NCBI GenBank assembly: GCA_965230765.1
Contig: CBDDLR010000002.1
Coordinates: 1,054,001 to 1,118,000, forward strand
From: Sunxiuqinia sp965230765
GTDB lineage: Bacteria; Bacteroidota; Bacteroidia; Bacteroidales; Prolixibacteraceae
Length of the DNA stretch: 64,000 nt
Reading direction: 5' to 3'
Shown here piece after piece: positions 54,689 to 63,766 of the stretch; positions within the stretch are counted from its first letter, which is position 1, and each line of letters starts with the position of its first letter. The notes below the pieces were generated by a model. It saw only the letters and a list, made by a program, of their open reading frames with translations, did not search any database and was not told the origin of the DNA. The position numbers were made by a program, and so were the translations under genes.

Positions 54689-56005
54689 ATGAATTTAAAA
54701 ACATTGACCTTATTAGCAATTTGTATTACAATCTTAAATAGTTGCTCAACGGAAAAAACAATTAAACTTCCATTAACTCATCAGCAAGGATATGGTTATT
54801 TTAACTCTGCACTTGGTGGAATTTCTCCATACTCCGAAGACGAAAATAATCCATGGAAAAAAACATATTTGTCAGTAACAGGAGCTCCAGAAAATTGGAC
54901 TGACATTAAATTTGGAGACATTGAGACAAATATTTACCAATCAGTTTATCAAAACTATTTAGTTGGAAACATAACACAAGAGAGATATGAAGAATTACAA
55001 AAATCTTGGGATTGGAAACCTGATACCCTTGAACTATCAAAAGAACCGTTGAAAACTAAGATAGCATTTGCTTTTGGTAAAGACTCAGCAGGAATAACAA
55101 ACATGATAGTTGATGCAAATAACAATCTTGATTTTAGTGACGATAAAAGTTTCATTCCATTTAATTATTCCCCAAGAGAAAAAATCAATAAAGATTCAAT
55201 TGCATCAATTAATTCAATCAAAGTTTCATTTGAGAGATTGATTGACAACAAAAAACAGTTACTCACAGTCCCTCTCTTTATCGTGCATATGAGTCAATAC
55301 AATATGTTTATGTGTAATTTTCCACAACATTCAGTAGCTGATTATGAAGGAAAAAAAATTGCAGTTTGTTCTAATGGTTTTACCAATTTATCATTTAAAA
55401 ACCCAAATATTGTATTGTTGACAGATAGCCTAAACAAAGGTGATAAAATCAGTCATGAACAGTTAATAGCAAAAAATGAATTCATTGAAATCAATGGAAA
55501 GCTATATAAGAATATCGGTGTAAATTTAAATAGCAATACTTTGGAATTAGAAGAAATGACAATACCAAAGAGTAAATTGTATTCAACACAGATTGGATTT
55601 AAATCATTTTCTTTTAACGGTAGCGATTTTATTACAGAATCTCAAATATCATCTGAACAATTGAAAGGTAAATATATCTTGCTCGATTTTTGGGCGGTTT
55701 GGTGTGGACCATGTCGACAAGAAATCCCAAACTTGAAAGAACTCTATGAAAAAACTGATAGAGACAAATTTGAAATTGTGGGAATAGTTGGAGATAGCCC
55801 ATCAAAAGCTCTTAAAGAGATGATAGAAAAAGACTCTATTAACTGGACTCAAATACTTTCGACCGATTCCAATAAAATCAAGGAAACATTTGGGGTTCAT
55901 GGATACCCAACTACTTTTCTTGTAAATCCTGATGGTATAATCGTAGCAAAAAATCTACGCGGAAAAGAATTGGAAAATAAAGTGCTTGGATTGCTTAATG
56001 AATAA
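54689..56005 (+). CDS. TlpA-like thioredoxin lipoprotein in a cassette
   Basis: 438 aa from ATG 54689 (lipobox LNSC). Residues ~30-295 form an unrecognised beta-rich domain; the C-terminal ~130 residues are a thioredoxin-like domain with WCGPC and GYPTTF (cis-Pro). Function: periplasmic thiol-disulfide exchange, partner unknown. It is distinct from the chromosomal TlpA gene near 1.2-2.4 kb. Confidence 0.85.
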   Translation: MNLKTLTLLAICITILNSCSTEKTIKLPLTHQQGYGYFNSALGGISPYSEDENNPWKKTYLSVTGAPENWTDIKFGDIETNIYQSVYQNYLVGNITQERYEELQKSWDWKPDTLELSKEPLKTKIAFAFGKDSAGITNMIVDANNNLDFSDDKSFIPFNYSPREKINKDSIASINSIKVSFERLIDNKKQLLTVPLFIVHMSQYNMFMCNFPQHSVADYEGKKIAVCSNGFTNLSFKNPNIVLLTDSLNKGDKISHEQLIAKNEFIEINGKLYKNIGVNLNSNTLELEEMTIPKSKLYSTQIGFKSFSFNGSDFITESQISSEQLKGKYILLDFWAVWCGPCRQEIPNLKELYEKTDRDKFEIVGIVGDSPSKALKEMIEKDSINWTQILSTDSNKIKETFGVHGYPTTFLVNPDGIIVAKNLRGKELENKVLGLLNE

Positions 56006-56010
56006 ACACC

Positions 56011-56147
56011 AGAAGGTAACAAAGCGTAATTTTTAGAGCAGGGTTCGTGGTATGTCGTTCGTTGGATTCTCGCATCGCAGTTCATGTGCTCGCGGACAGG
56101 AACTCGCTCCCAAATCCGACACAGTAACATGCACTATACCGTTCAGC
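56011..56147 (+). repeat. Degenerate attC-like site (56 kb)
   Basis: AGAAGGTAAC to GTTCAGC (56141-56147), 137 bp as in the intact sites, but the arms pair poorly. Confidence 0.55.
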
Positions 56148-56223
56148 AATTAGGTAAGAAAGATTTTTGGGAACTATGATATAATATAGGAAAGATACTA
56201 TTAATAAACTAAAAAGTTAAACT

Positions 56224-57246
56224 ATGGCAAATCTCAAAGAAATCACATTCGCAAATTGTAACCTTTACAACTTACAGCTTCCAAATAAACCGATGTATCG
56301 AGGGAGCAAATGGACTCAAGAACAATACGATAAAAAAATTGAATGGACGAGCACCATTATTCAATCAATAGGTGCTGATATTATTGGCTTTCAAGAACTG
56401 TGGCATGCAGATGCACTAGTGGAAGTGTTTGAAAAATCAAGGCTTTTGGATGATTATACCTTAATGGCAAGTCCTGCTAATGGATCAAAGATCATTTGTG
56501 CAGCAGCGGTGCGAAAGAGCTTATCTCCAAGTGCTCCAGAATGGATTACAGACTTTCCCGATAAATTTAAACTAGAAAGTAAGGGAGATGATCCTCAGAC
56601 ACCAGACATACAAGTGAACATTGATAGTTATTCTCGCCCTGTATTGCGTTTCGCAATTGAACCTCGAAATAATCATAAAATATATTTTTGCGTCTGTCAT
56701 TTTAAGTCAAAAGCACCCACACAAATATGGAAGAATCAATGGTACAAAGACGATAAAGATTTTTATTCTCCTCACTCAGAAGGTATTGGTTCTGCCCTAT
56801 CAACAATACGACGCACGGCTGAAGCAGCTGCACTACGTATGACACTTGTGGATGAATTGAAAGATACGGATAAACCAATGGTGGTATTAGGTGACTTAAA
56901 CGATTCGCAGTTAAGTAATACCTTAAATGTAATAACTGGACAACCCACTTATCTTTCCGTGTTATCCAAAGGAGGTAGTGATTCTGACTTATATTCTGTT
57001 GCGACTCTGCAAGAATATAGAAGTTTACGTGATGTTTATTACACACACATACACAAGAATATCAAAGAATCATTGGATCACATTTTAGTGTCCCAAGAGT
57101 TTTATGATAATAGCAAAAAACGCATTCGGGCTTTTTCAGGTATGGAATTGATAAACGATCATTTAAATACGGAAGAGCACAAAGAGGTTGGTTCTTCTGA
57201 TCACGGAATTGTAAAGGCAACATTTAGGTATAAGCCTGAAAACTGA
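56224..57246 (+). CDS. Endonuclease/exonuclease/phosphatase family protein
   Basis: 340 aa, no signal peptide. EEP fold motifs: FANCNLYNL (~9), IIGFQELW (catalytic Glu, ~55), VCHFKS (~158), VVLGDLNDSQ (~221) and GSSDHGIV (terminal His, ~328). These suggest a DNase I-like hydrolase of nucleic acids or phosphoesters. Cassette start GTTCAGCAAT against ATTGCTTAAA at its end (8/10). Confidence 0.85.
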   Translation: MANLKEITFANCNLYNLQLPNKPMYRGSKWTQEQYDKKIEWTSTIIQSIGADIIGFQELWHADALVEVFEKSRLLDDYTLMASPANGSKIICAAAVRKSLSPSAPEWITDFPDKFKLESKGDDPQTPDIQVNIDSYSRPVLRFAIEPRNNHKIYFCVCHFKSKAPTQIWKNQWYKDDKDFYSPHSEGIGSALSTIRRTAEAAALRMTLVDELKDTDKPMVVLGDLNDSQLSNTLNVITGQPTYLSVLSKGGSDSDLYSVATLQEYRSLRDVYYTHIHKNIKESLDHILVSQEFYDNSKKRIRAFSGMELINDHLNTEEHKEVGSSDHGIVKATFRYKPEN

Positions 57247-57306
57247 AAAACGAATTAACGATGAAAAAATAATGGTTTACAATTATATAAATTGTAAAAG
57301 AAAACC

Positions 57307-57366
57307 TATTGCTTAAATTTTGTATAAATAATGGCAGGCGTAGTGGTAAATATTAAAGTTTGAAAA
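57307..57366 (+). repeat. Truncated attC-like site (left half only)
   Basis: ATTTTGTATAAATAATGGCAG and TAAAGTTTG follow the left arm of the 34411 site. The right half is missing; the next gene begins 10 nt later. Confidence 0.6.
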
Positions 57367-57375
57367 TTAGATAAT

Positions 57376-58332
57376 ATGAAAATTAAAAAAATGGTGATTG
57401 GATTGTTATTGTTTTTTTCACTACAATCATTCTCACAAGAAAATCCCTTCCTTAAATCTTTCTCATGGGATCATCCTTCAGAGAAAATTGAATTTGTTTA
57501 CAAGACAGTTGAAGGGCATGAGATAAAGGCAAATATCTTTTTGCCAAAATCAAAAGGACTACATCCTGTTCTGATTTATTTTCATGGGGGCGGATTTATT
57601 TTTGGAAACAGGGACAGTGGATTAAATGAAAGGCTAAAAAATAAACTGCTTGATTCGGGTTATGCGGTAATTTCTGCTGATTACCGCTTAGTTCCTGAGA
57701 CAAAACTTGACCAGATAATGACCGATGCGTTAGATATTGTAAATTGGGTAAGGGAAAACGGATTAGAAGAGTTCAATATTAATACCAATCAGATTGCCGT
57801 TGCAGGTGGTTCAGCAGGAGGATATTTGGCACTTATAACTGGATTTAACAAGAAATCAGCCCCTAATGCAATAATTGATATATCTGCACCTACAGGGTTT
57901 TCTTCAAAAGTCATCGAAGTTGGAGATTTGTCAATATTGAAACAGCCAGGACCATATGAAATTGTCAAAGACTCAATAGTTTCATACGGCGACTATGATA
58001 CAAGAATGAAATTGTGGAGATTCCTTACTAGAAACAATTTAGGAATATATCAGACTTTTGGTTTTGACCCGGGCAAAGAGCCTGAAAAACTGAAAAAATA
58101 TACGTTAGTTGACAATATAAAACCTGATTATCCCCCAACATTGATTGTTCATGCAAAAAATGACCCTGCTGTTAGTTTAAAACAAGTAGAGGATTTTTAT
58201 AACTTATTGAAAGGAATGAATATCAAGACGGAACTGTACATTGTTGAAAATGGTCACAGCAATGAGTTACTAAGGCAAAATAATAAGGCAATTGATAAAA
58301 TCATTGAATTCTTAAACAACGAAATACGATGA
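57376..58332 (+). CDS. Secreted alpha/beta hydrolase (esterase-like)
   Basis: 318 aa with signal peptide (~1-20). Hormone-sensitive-lipase-type features: oxyanion motif YFHGGGFIFG (~73), nucleophile elbow GGSAGG (~155), and C-terminal Asp (HAKNDPAV) and His (ENGHS). Likely a carboxylesterase in the periplasm; substrate unknown. Confidence 0.9.
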   Translation: MKIKKMVIGLLLFFSLQSFSQENPFLKSFSWDHPSEKIEFVYKTVEGHEIKANIFLPKSKGLHPVLIYFHGGGFIFGNRDSGLNERLKNKLLDSGYAVISADYRLVPETKLDQIMTDALDIVNWVRENGLEEFNINTNQIAVAGGSAGGYLALITGFNKKSAPNAIIDISAPTGFSSKVIEVGDLSILKQPGPYEIVKDSIVSYGDYDTRMKLWRFLTRNNLGIYQTFGFDPGKEPEKLKKYTLVDNIKPDYPPTLIVHAKNDPAVSLKQVEDFYNLLKGMNIKTELYIVENGHSNELLRQNNKAIDKIIEFLNNEIR

Positions 58333-58407
58333 TAGAAGAAAAAAAAAGTATAATTTCTTATTGCGGTTTTTACTGTGCAGGCATCTTCCGAAGTAAAGCG
58401 TTAAAAT

Positions 58408-60030
58408 GTAAATCGGGAAAATCTCATTGATAGGTTTACCCGATTTTGATTGGTGATAATATCCGTTTCTCTGTTTCGATTGATTTTAGGGCTAAAAAAC
58501 GCCTATTTTGGACATAGTTTTCCCTTTTGCATTGAGGTTATTGTATAAATTGATTTGATTTTAGGCCACTTGCCTTTCTTGTTTTTCGAGTGCCATCTTT
58601 TGAGCTATCCTCACGGCATTGGCAGTATGCACCCCAAAGAAAATCCAGAGTTCTTCATTGTTCTGGGTCATGGCCCTTATTTTCTTTAAGCCGTAGTGTT
58701 CTTTTTCTGTTCCGAAACTTCCTTCCATTCGTGTGGCTCTTTCTTTGCGAAGCACAGAATGAAGTATTTTTCGGTGCTGTTCATGTTTTCCTGCCCTGCC
58801 TTTTCGTTTAAATCCATGAATGATATTTTCTTTTTTGCAATAGGTGCGGTTGGCATTGGTTGCATAAATATCATCGCCGGAAAGGTGTGTTAGTTTACCA
58901 ACCAGTTCGCGACCGTAGCGGACAGATTGTTTAAGTCTTATTCCCTCATGAAAAGCACTAAAACTTATGTGCTCGATAAAATTAACCCCTCCGAATTGTA
59001 TCATATTTACTTTGGCCCCAAATTCAACAGGTTTAACTTCTTTTCCTCTTACAATGGGGCGGATATAGGATTTTGAAAGGCTGACTATACGGTCGGGCAC
59101 ACTTTTCCCTGTCTCAAAAATCTCTTGTTGTTGGGAGAGTACCGTGGTTATTATTTCGATTTGGCGATAATACCTGGTTGGCATGGTAAACCCATCAGGA
59201 TGGCCCTGCTGTGTTTCTTCCAGCAAGTGTAACAATTTATTGAGCAAGTGTAGTAAACCCCGGGTAAGTACCCTGCGCTCTTTTTTCGACTTCCTGCGCT
59301 TTCGGCTATAATAGCTATATCTTTCTTTTTGTTTGAGATATTTGGTTCGGGGTGTTCGTATCTTTAAATACTTACAGCTTAATTTCAATTGACCGTAGCA
59401 CCAGTCTGCACTTTCCCACAATAGTTTTACATTAGTGGGATAACGCATTGCAGTTTCGTAACATGTTGCGTCGGTAAGCATGATGTTGGGATGCTCGATA
59501 AATGCCTTCCAGTGTTTTGCTAATACCTTTTGAGCTTCACTAATGGACAAGCTTGATGACAGGAAGGTACGTATCTGACTGACAATTTTATAATTGGTAA
59601 GCCTTTCGCCTTGAAGCCAGATGTCGCAAAAGAGTTGAAAATGAATGTTCCCGTTTAAATGTTCAATCAATTTCCGGTCGGAACAGCCCACATAAGACTT
59701 AAGAAACATCAATGCAATCATCCCCTTGGGACTAAAAATACGGGAAGGCCCTTTCTTGTGTTCCTTGATTTTGAAGTGGTGGACTAAGTCATCCCAGGGA
59801 ATGGCAACATAAAGTTTACCAATTTCTGAGGCTAAAAATGAATTCCAATAAAGTGAAAATTCCTGACGTGGAGAATTGAAGTTAATTTCAAGGGGCGTTT
59901 CATAAATTCTTTGTACTTTCATACAACACAATTTTGAAAATTACCCCGATTTTAGGTGGTTCATGCCTTTTTCGGGGTTTTTCTTAAAGATAACAAAACC
60001 TATCGACTTAATTGTCAATAGGTTTTGTTA
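58408..60030 (-). mobile_element. IS1182-like insertion sequence
   Basis: Contains one full transposase gene on the minus strand. The ends each carry a hairpin: TCGGG...CCCGA at the left and the perfect 12-bp AACAAAACCTAT/ATAGGTTTTGTT at the right (59994-60030). Exact borders are uncertain. Confidence 0.65.
58561..59931 (-). CDS. IS1182-family transposase
   Basis: 456 aa. N-terminal DUF772-type domain (KGMIALMFLKSYVGCSDRKLIEHLNGN, ~70-97) and C-terminal DDE_Tnp_1-like domain (ATRMEGSFGTEKEHYGLKKI, ~405-424, bearing the terminal Glu). Asp in LTDATCYE (~155) and the DIYATN segment (~355) give the other acids. Intact. MKVQRIYE three codons on is an alternative start. Confidence 0.9.
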   Translation of the reverse strand: MCCMKVQRIYETPLEINFNSPRQEFSLYWNSFLASEIGKLYVAIPWDDLVHHFKIKEHKKGPSRIFSPKGMIALMFLKSYVGCSDRKLIEHLNGNIHFQLFCDIWLQGERLTNYKIVSQIRTFLSSSLSISEAQKVLAKHWKAFIEHPNIMLTDATCYETAMRYPTNVKLLWESADWCYGQLKLSCKYLKIRTPRTKYLKQKERYSYYSRKRRKSKKERRVLTRGLLHLLNKLLHLLEETQQGHPDGFTMPTRYYRQIEIITTVLSQQQEIFETGKSVPDRIVSLSKSYIRPIVRGKEVKPVEFGAKVNMIQFGGVNFIEHISFSAFHEGIRLKQSVRYGRELVGKLTHLSGDDIYATNANRTYCKKENIIHGFKRKGRAGKHEQHRKILHSVLRKERATRMEGSFGTEKEHYGLKKIRAMTQNNEELWIFFGVHTANAVRIAQKMALEKQERQVA

Positions 60031-60101
60031 CTTATGAACATCCCTGTGCAGCATGCCCAAAATATAAGAATATAGGGAAATAGAAAAGTAAAACGGCACA
60101 A

Positions 60102-60155
60102 CAAACCAACTTGTATGATACAATATGTCACAAATACAGCTTAAACTTGGCATTA
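60102..60155 (+). repeat. Array-end repeat shared with 52264-52318
   Basis: AAACCAACTTGTATGATAC... and AAATACAGCTT match 52264-52318 with few changes. It is the last island-type sequence before the chromosomal genes resume. Confidence 0.6.
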
Positions 60156-60160
60156 ATTAA

Positions 60161-61186
60161 TTAACTTTTCTCGAATATCATCTCCAAAGCCTTCTCCCGC
60201 TGCGCCTCTAATCCAGTAATTTCTTTAGGGATTTTATACAACTGCCAGGTCATTGAATGTTTGATCGATTCACCGATATTTAATTTAATTTCAGGGCTGA
60301 GGCATTCGAGCTCTGTCATGCTAGCAGAGCTATAGATTGTCGTACTGGTTCCACCATCGGGGTATTTCTGGCCTTGCTCCATAATAAATTCTTCAACCAA
60401 TAAGGTATTACCGACAATTCCGGCAACCCAGCCCGGAGAATCGGCACCAATTTTTTGCGACTGCACAGAATCAGGCGGGAGCAGCACACCAACCTTATCT
60501 TCCCTGAAATAATTGTGCTGCGCATAGTTTATGGCATCTGGCCATTCGGGAATAAAAATCCCATTTTCAAACAAGCTGTTGTCATTTAACTGAATCAAAC
60601 CCTGGCTGGTAGCTTTTAGCTGCGTCAGGTTCCATATGGTTAGCGGCACAGGCTCAAGAGCTGTATTTTCAGCAAGCTGCACCTTCTCCATCTTTTGGTT
60701 GATCGTTATTTTTGCTTCCTGTTCATCCAGAATAATTTCACGGGTCACTTTTACCCCTAGTTTTTCACTTACAGGACTTTCAATTTTCACGCCGTTTTTA
60801 AGTAATTCATACGACCACTCTCCCCCATCAATCCAGCGATCAGCGACAAAACGGCTTCCGTAAATTTCTGCAAAAAGGTCTTGCGAGCAAGCCCAAATCC
60901 GGTCGCCACCAAATCCTTTGGGAACAATTTCTTCTCCTTCAGCATAAAAATCGGCCAGCTTTTTTCCAATAAGCTTTTCATCTTCAAACAAAATATTTTC
61001 ATCATCAATAAAAGACAGGTTCATAATGCGCCCTATTTGCGGAACTACGACCACCTTCACCTTAGCATTTTTTAACGCCACAGACTGTTCCCATCCTTTA
61101 TAATTAATTACTTTTACCAGTGGTCCTTGTTTATGCGAACAGGAAACGATGAATACAATAAGCAAATAAAACAATGTTCTCTTCAT
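60161..61186 (-). CDS. DUF4380 domain lipoprotein
   Basis: 341 aa from ATG 61186, which gives lipobox VSC (Cys16); a longer frame to 61243 lacks a signal. Galactose-mutarotase-like beta sandwich of the DUF4380 group: VVVVPQIGRIMNLSF (~45-60), GGDRIW (~98) and PLTIWNLTQL (~180). Such proteins may bind or isomerise sugars; no activity can be assigned. First chromosomal gene after the island. Confidence 0.8.
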   Translation of the reverse strand: MKRTLFYLLIVFIVSCSHKQGPLVKVINYKGWEQSVALKNAKVKVVVVPQIGRIMNLSFIDDENILFEDEKLIGKKLADFYAEGEEIVPKGFGGDRIWACSQDLFAEIYGSRFVADRWIDGGEWSYELLKNGVKIESPVSEKLGVKVTREIILDEQEAKITINQKMEKVQLAENTALEPVPLTIWNLTQLKATSQGLIQLNDNSLFENGIFIPEWPDAINYAQHNYFREDKVGVLLPPDSVQSQKIGADSPGWVAGIVGNTLLVEEFIMEQGQKYPDGGTSTTIYSSASMTELECLSPEIKLNIGESIKHSMTWQLYKIPKEITGLEAQREKALEMIFEKS

Positions 61187-61355
61187 GATATCTGAATATT
61201 GAAGTTTGAAAATAGCAGGTATAAATATACAAGTTGCCACCAAATATTTTTAAGAATATTTTGATAACTTGTGGCTTAGTTTTTGTTCAAGCTCACTGTA
61301 TTTTAAAAAGATGATCACAAACCGACAACCATTAAAAACAACAGATACTGAAAAC

Positions 61356-62054
61356 ATGAAACAAATCATCCACCTTAAAAACATCGTAAAAAATTATAAA
61401 GTCGGAACTCAAATCGTTCGTGCATTACGTTCGGTAACACTTGAAATTAAAGAGGGCGAATATGTGGCCATTATGGGTGCCTCCGGTTCGGGTAAATCAA
61501 CCTTAATGAACATTATTGGTTGTTTGGACACACCCACAAGTGGAGAGTATATTTTGAATGATAAAAAAGTGAGCGACCTTTCCGATGATGAATTGGCTGA
61601 AATCAGGAACTCTGAAATTGGGTTTGTTTTTCAGACCTTTAATTTGCTGCCCAGGAATACTGCCCTTGACAATGTGATGTTGCCACTAATTTATGCAGGA
61701 ATTAAAAAACAAAAGCGGATTGAACAGGCCAATAAAATACTCACAGATGTTGGCCTTGCCGACCGGGTTGAACACAAACCCAATGAATTGTCGGGTGGTC
61801 AACGCCAGCGTGTTGCAGTTGCCAGGGCACTGGTGAATAATCCATCCATCCTACTGGCTGATGAGCCAACTGGAAACCTGGACTCAAAAATTTCAGAAGA
61901 AATTATGCAGTTGTTTGCAGATATTCATCAACAAGGCAATACCTTGATTGTTGTAACCCATGAAGAAGATATAGCCCGTCATGCACACCGTATCATCCGG
62001 TTGAAAGACGGCGAAGTTGAATCGGATGAAATCAATCCAAATCCATTAGTTTAA
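61356..62054 (+). CDS. ABC transporter ATP-binding protein, LolD/MacB type
   Basis: 232 aa from ATG 61356 (MKQIIHLKN); an upstream ATG at 61311 adds 15 unmatched residues. Walker A GASGSGKST, Q-loop VFQTFNLLPR, signature LSGGQRQRVAVARAL and Walker B ILLADEPTG are complete. The group energises MacB/FtsX-like permeases that pull lipoproteins or peptides across the envelope. No permease is adjacent. It shares 1 nt with the next gene. Confidence 0.95.
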   Translation: MKQIIHLKNIVKNYKVGTQIVRALRSVTLEIKEGEYVAIMGASGSGKSTLMNIIGCLDTPTSGEYILNDKKVSDLSDDELAEIRNSEIGFVFQTFNLLPRNTALDNVMLPLIYAGIKKQKRIEQANKILTDVGLADRVEHKPNELSGGQRQRVAVARALVNNPSILLADEPTGNLDSKISEEIMQLFADIHQQGNTLIVVTHEEDIARHAHRIIRLKDGEVESDEINPNPLV

Positions 62055-62626
62055 TGACAAAAATAACACGCGTTTACACGAAGACAGGAGATGACGGAAC
62101 CACTGGCTTGCTAGGTGGTAGCAGGGTGAAAAAATACGACGACCGGCTGGAAGCCTATGGAACTGTCGACGAGCTTAACAGCCACATTGGGCTGGTGATA
62201 ACGAACAAACTTGACGAACATTCGGAGAAAACATTGTTAGCCATTCAGAAAAAACTGTTTGCTATTGGATCCATTTTAGCAGCCGACGAATCTGCCCAGG
62301 AGTATATAAAAAGATATCCCTGCAAAGATGAAGATATTCAGATGCTGGAAAACGAAATGGACAAGATGTTTGAAACATTGCCAAAACTGGATTACTTTAT
62401 TTTGCCGGGAGGTGTTCAGGCTTCAGCTCAAATACAGATTGCACGAACCGTTTGCAGAAGAGCTGAAAGGCGCATTGTTGAGTTAAGTGAAAACATTGTT
62501 GTTGATGAAAAGTTAATAAAATATATTAATCGGCTTTCTGACTATTTATTTGTGTTAGGCCGCAAAATTGCAGCCGATCAGGATGCCCCTGAAAACCCTT
62601 GGATTCCGGAGGAAAATAAGCCTTAG
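62054..62626 (+). CDS. Cob(I)alamin adenosyltransferase, PduO type
   Basis: 190 aa. Signature TKTGDDGTTGLLGGSRVKK at ~6-24, AYGTVDELN (~36) and ARTVCRRAERRIV (~135), the ATP- and corrinoid-binding motifs. Transfers the adenosyl group from ATP to cob(I)alamin to make coenzyme B12. Its ATG overlaps the stop of the ATPase gene (TAATG). Confidence 0.95.
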   Translation: MTKITRVYTKTGDDGTTGLLGGSRVKKYDDRLEAYGTVDELNSHIGLVITNKLDEHSEKTLLAIQKKLFAIGSILAADESAQEYIKRYPCKDEDIQMLENEMDKMFETLPKLDYFILPGGVQASAQIQIARTVCRRAERRIVELSENIVVDEKLIKYINRLSDYLFVLGRKIAADQDAPENPWIPEENKP

Positions 62627-62704
62627 TTTTTTTTGTTTGATTTGAAGTATTTTTTTATATATTCGCAAAATCAAAAATTAGGTATAACATAAATTCCTTC
62701 GAAT

Positions 62705-62926
62705 ATGTACTGGACATTAGAACTAGCTTCAAAACTTGAGGATGCACCCTGGCCGGCAAGTAAGGATGAGCTTATTGATTACGCAATTCGCTCTGGGGCG
62801 CCACTCGAGGTTATTGAAAACCTACAGGAAATTGAAGATGTGGGGGAAATTTACGAGAGTATTGAAGACATCTGGCCAGATTACCCCAGCAAAGATGATT
62901 TTTTCTTCAACGAGGATGAATATTAA
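62705..62926 (+). CDS. DUF2795 family small protein
   Basis: 73 aa, acidic. The stretch ASKDELIDYAIRSGAP followed by IENLQEIED is the DUF2795 fold, a small helical protein found throughout Bacteroidota; function unknown. It is followed by a terminator. Confidence 0.9.
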   Translation: MYWTLELASKLEDAPWPASKDELIDYAIRSGAPLEVIENLQEIEDVGEIYESIEDIWPDYPSKDDFFFNEDEY

Positions 62927-62948
62927 ATTGTAGGCAAAACAAATATGG

Positions 62949-62977
62949 TAGCAGGATTTTTTCCTGCTATTTTTTTG
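62949..62977 (+). terminator. Intrinsic terminator after the DUF2795 gene
   Basis: Stem TAGCAGGA (62949-62956) with TCCTGCTA (62962-62969), then a run of T. Confidence 0.9.
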
Positions 62978-62988
62978 TCCAATAGTTT

Positions 62989-63690
62989 CTACTTCCCCAA
63001 AATAAATATTGTCGGCCGTTTCTGAATATCGGGCAGTTTTTTCTTCCAGGTTGCAATGGTTTTTGTTTGAATAAATTCAGTTTCCAAGGTAATATCACAG
63101 GCAATACACAACAAAGTTTGGCTGTTGCAAGTCGACAAAAAATCTTCCAGCAAAGCTATGTTTCGGTATGGGGCCTCAATAAAAACCTGGCTTTGGTTTT
63201 CGGAATACACCCTACTTTCGAGCCTTTTAATTTCTTTTTGCTTCTCTCCTTTTTTAATAGGCAAATAACCATTAAAAGCAAAGTTTTGGCCGTTCATGCC
63301 AGAAGCCATCATGGCCAGTAAGATGGATGATGGGCCAACCAATGGAACCACCTCAATGTTTTGTTGATGGGCAATGCGCACAACATCAGCCCCCGGATCA
63401 GCCACACCTGGGCAACCTGCTTCCGACATCAGTCCAACATGTTCACCTGCTTTAATCGGGTTTAGGTAGCCTGAAATCTGATTTTTGTCGGTGTGCTTGT
63501 TCAGCTCGTAAAATTGCAACGAATCAATATCGATATTCCTATCAACTTTTTTTAGGAAACGTCTTGCTGTACGAACATTTTCGACAATAAAATGCTTGAT
63601 GCCAGTTATTGTTCCCTGATGATCGGATGGAATAACTGAGCTAATTGCGCTATCGCCCAAAGTAACCGGAATAAGAAAAAGCTTGCCCAT
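62989..63690 (-). CDS. RsmI-like SAM-dependent methyltransferase
   Basis: 233 aa from ATG 63690 (MGKLFLIPVTLGD); the frame is open further but that part overlaps the divergent hydrolase gene. Tetrapyrrole-methylase fold: GLMSEAGCPGVADPGADVV (~82-100) and PLVGPSSILLAMMASG (~113-128), as in RsmI, which methylates the 2'-O of C1402 in 16S rRNA. Bacteroidota have this shorter, RsmI-related form; the exact target is not certain. Confidence 0.85.
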   Translation of the reverse strand: MGKLFLIPVTLGDSAISSVIPSDHQGTITGIKHFIVENVRTARRFLKKVDRNIDIDSLQFYELNKHTDKNQISGYLNPIKAGEHVGLMSEAGCPGVADPGADVVRIAHQQNIEVVPLVGPSSILLAMMASGMNGQNFAFNGYLPIKKGEKQKEIKRLESRVYSENQSQVFIEAPYRNIALLEDFLSTCNSQTLLCIACDITLETEFIQTKTIATWKKKLPDIQKRPTIFILGK

Positions 63691-63766
63691 TATTGAATTT
63701 TTCTTCAAAAATAAAAAAATTACTTTCCTTGGCATGATTTCATTTTTTTGTAGTTTTAGCTTATTC

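Larger units (their letters stand above)
58329..60083 (+). pseudogene. Cys-rich DUF3795-like gene split by an IS
   Basis: The left piece starts at ATG 58329 (IISYCGFYCAG..., ~27 codons) and overlaps the hydrolase stop by 4 nt. The right piece reads YEHPCAACPKYKNIGK to a stop at 60083. Paired Cys motifs of this kind occur in DUF3795 proteins. The two pieces are too short to rebuild a full gene, so DNA was also lost, or they come from two genes. Confidence 0.45.

Noticed and set aside
30641..60155. CRISPR array or tandem repeats as explanation for the regularly spaced palindromes
   Set aside because: Repeats are ~136 bp, imperfect, and separated by whole genes of 340-2700 bp; cassette ends pair within each unit, which CRISPR repeats do not do.
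30641..60155. Prophage or conjugative element
   Set aside because: No capsid, tail, terminase, relaxase or Tra genes are seen; only the recombinase, cassettes and IS elements.
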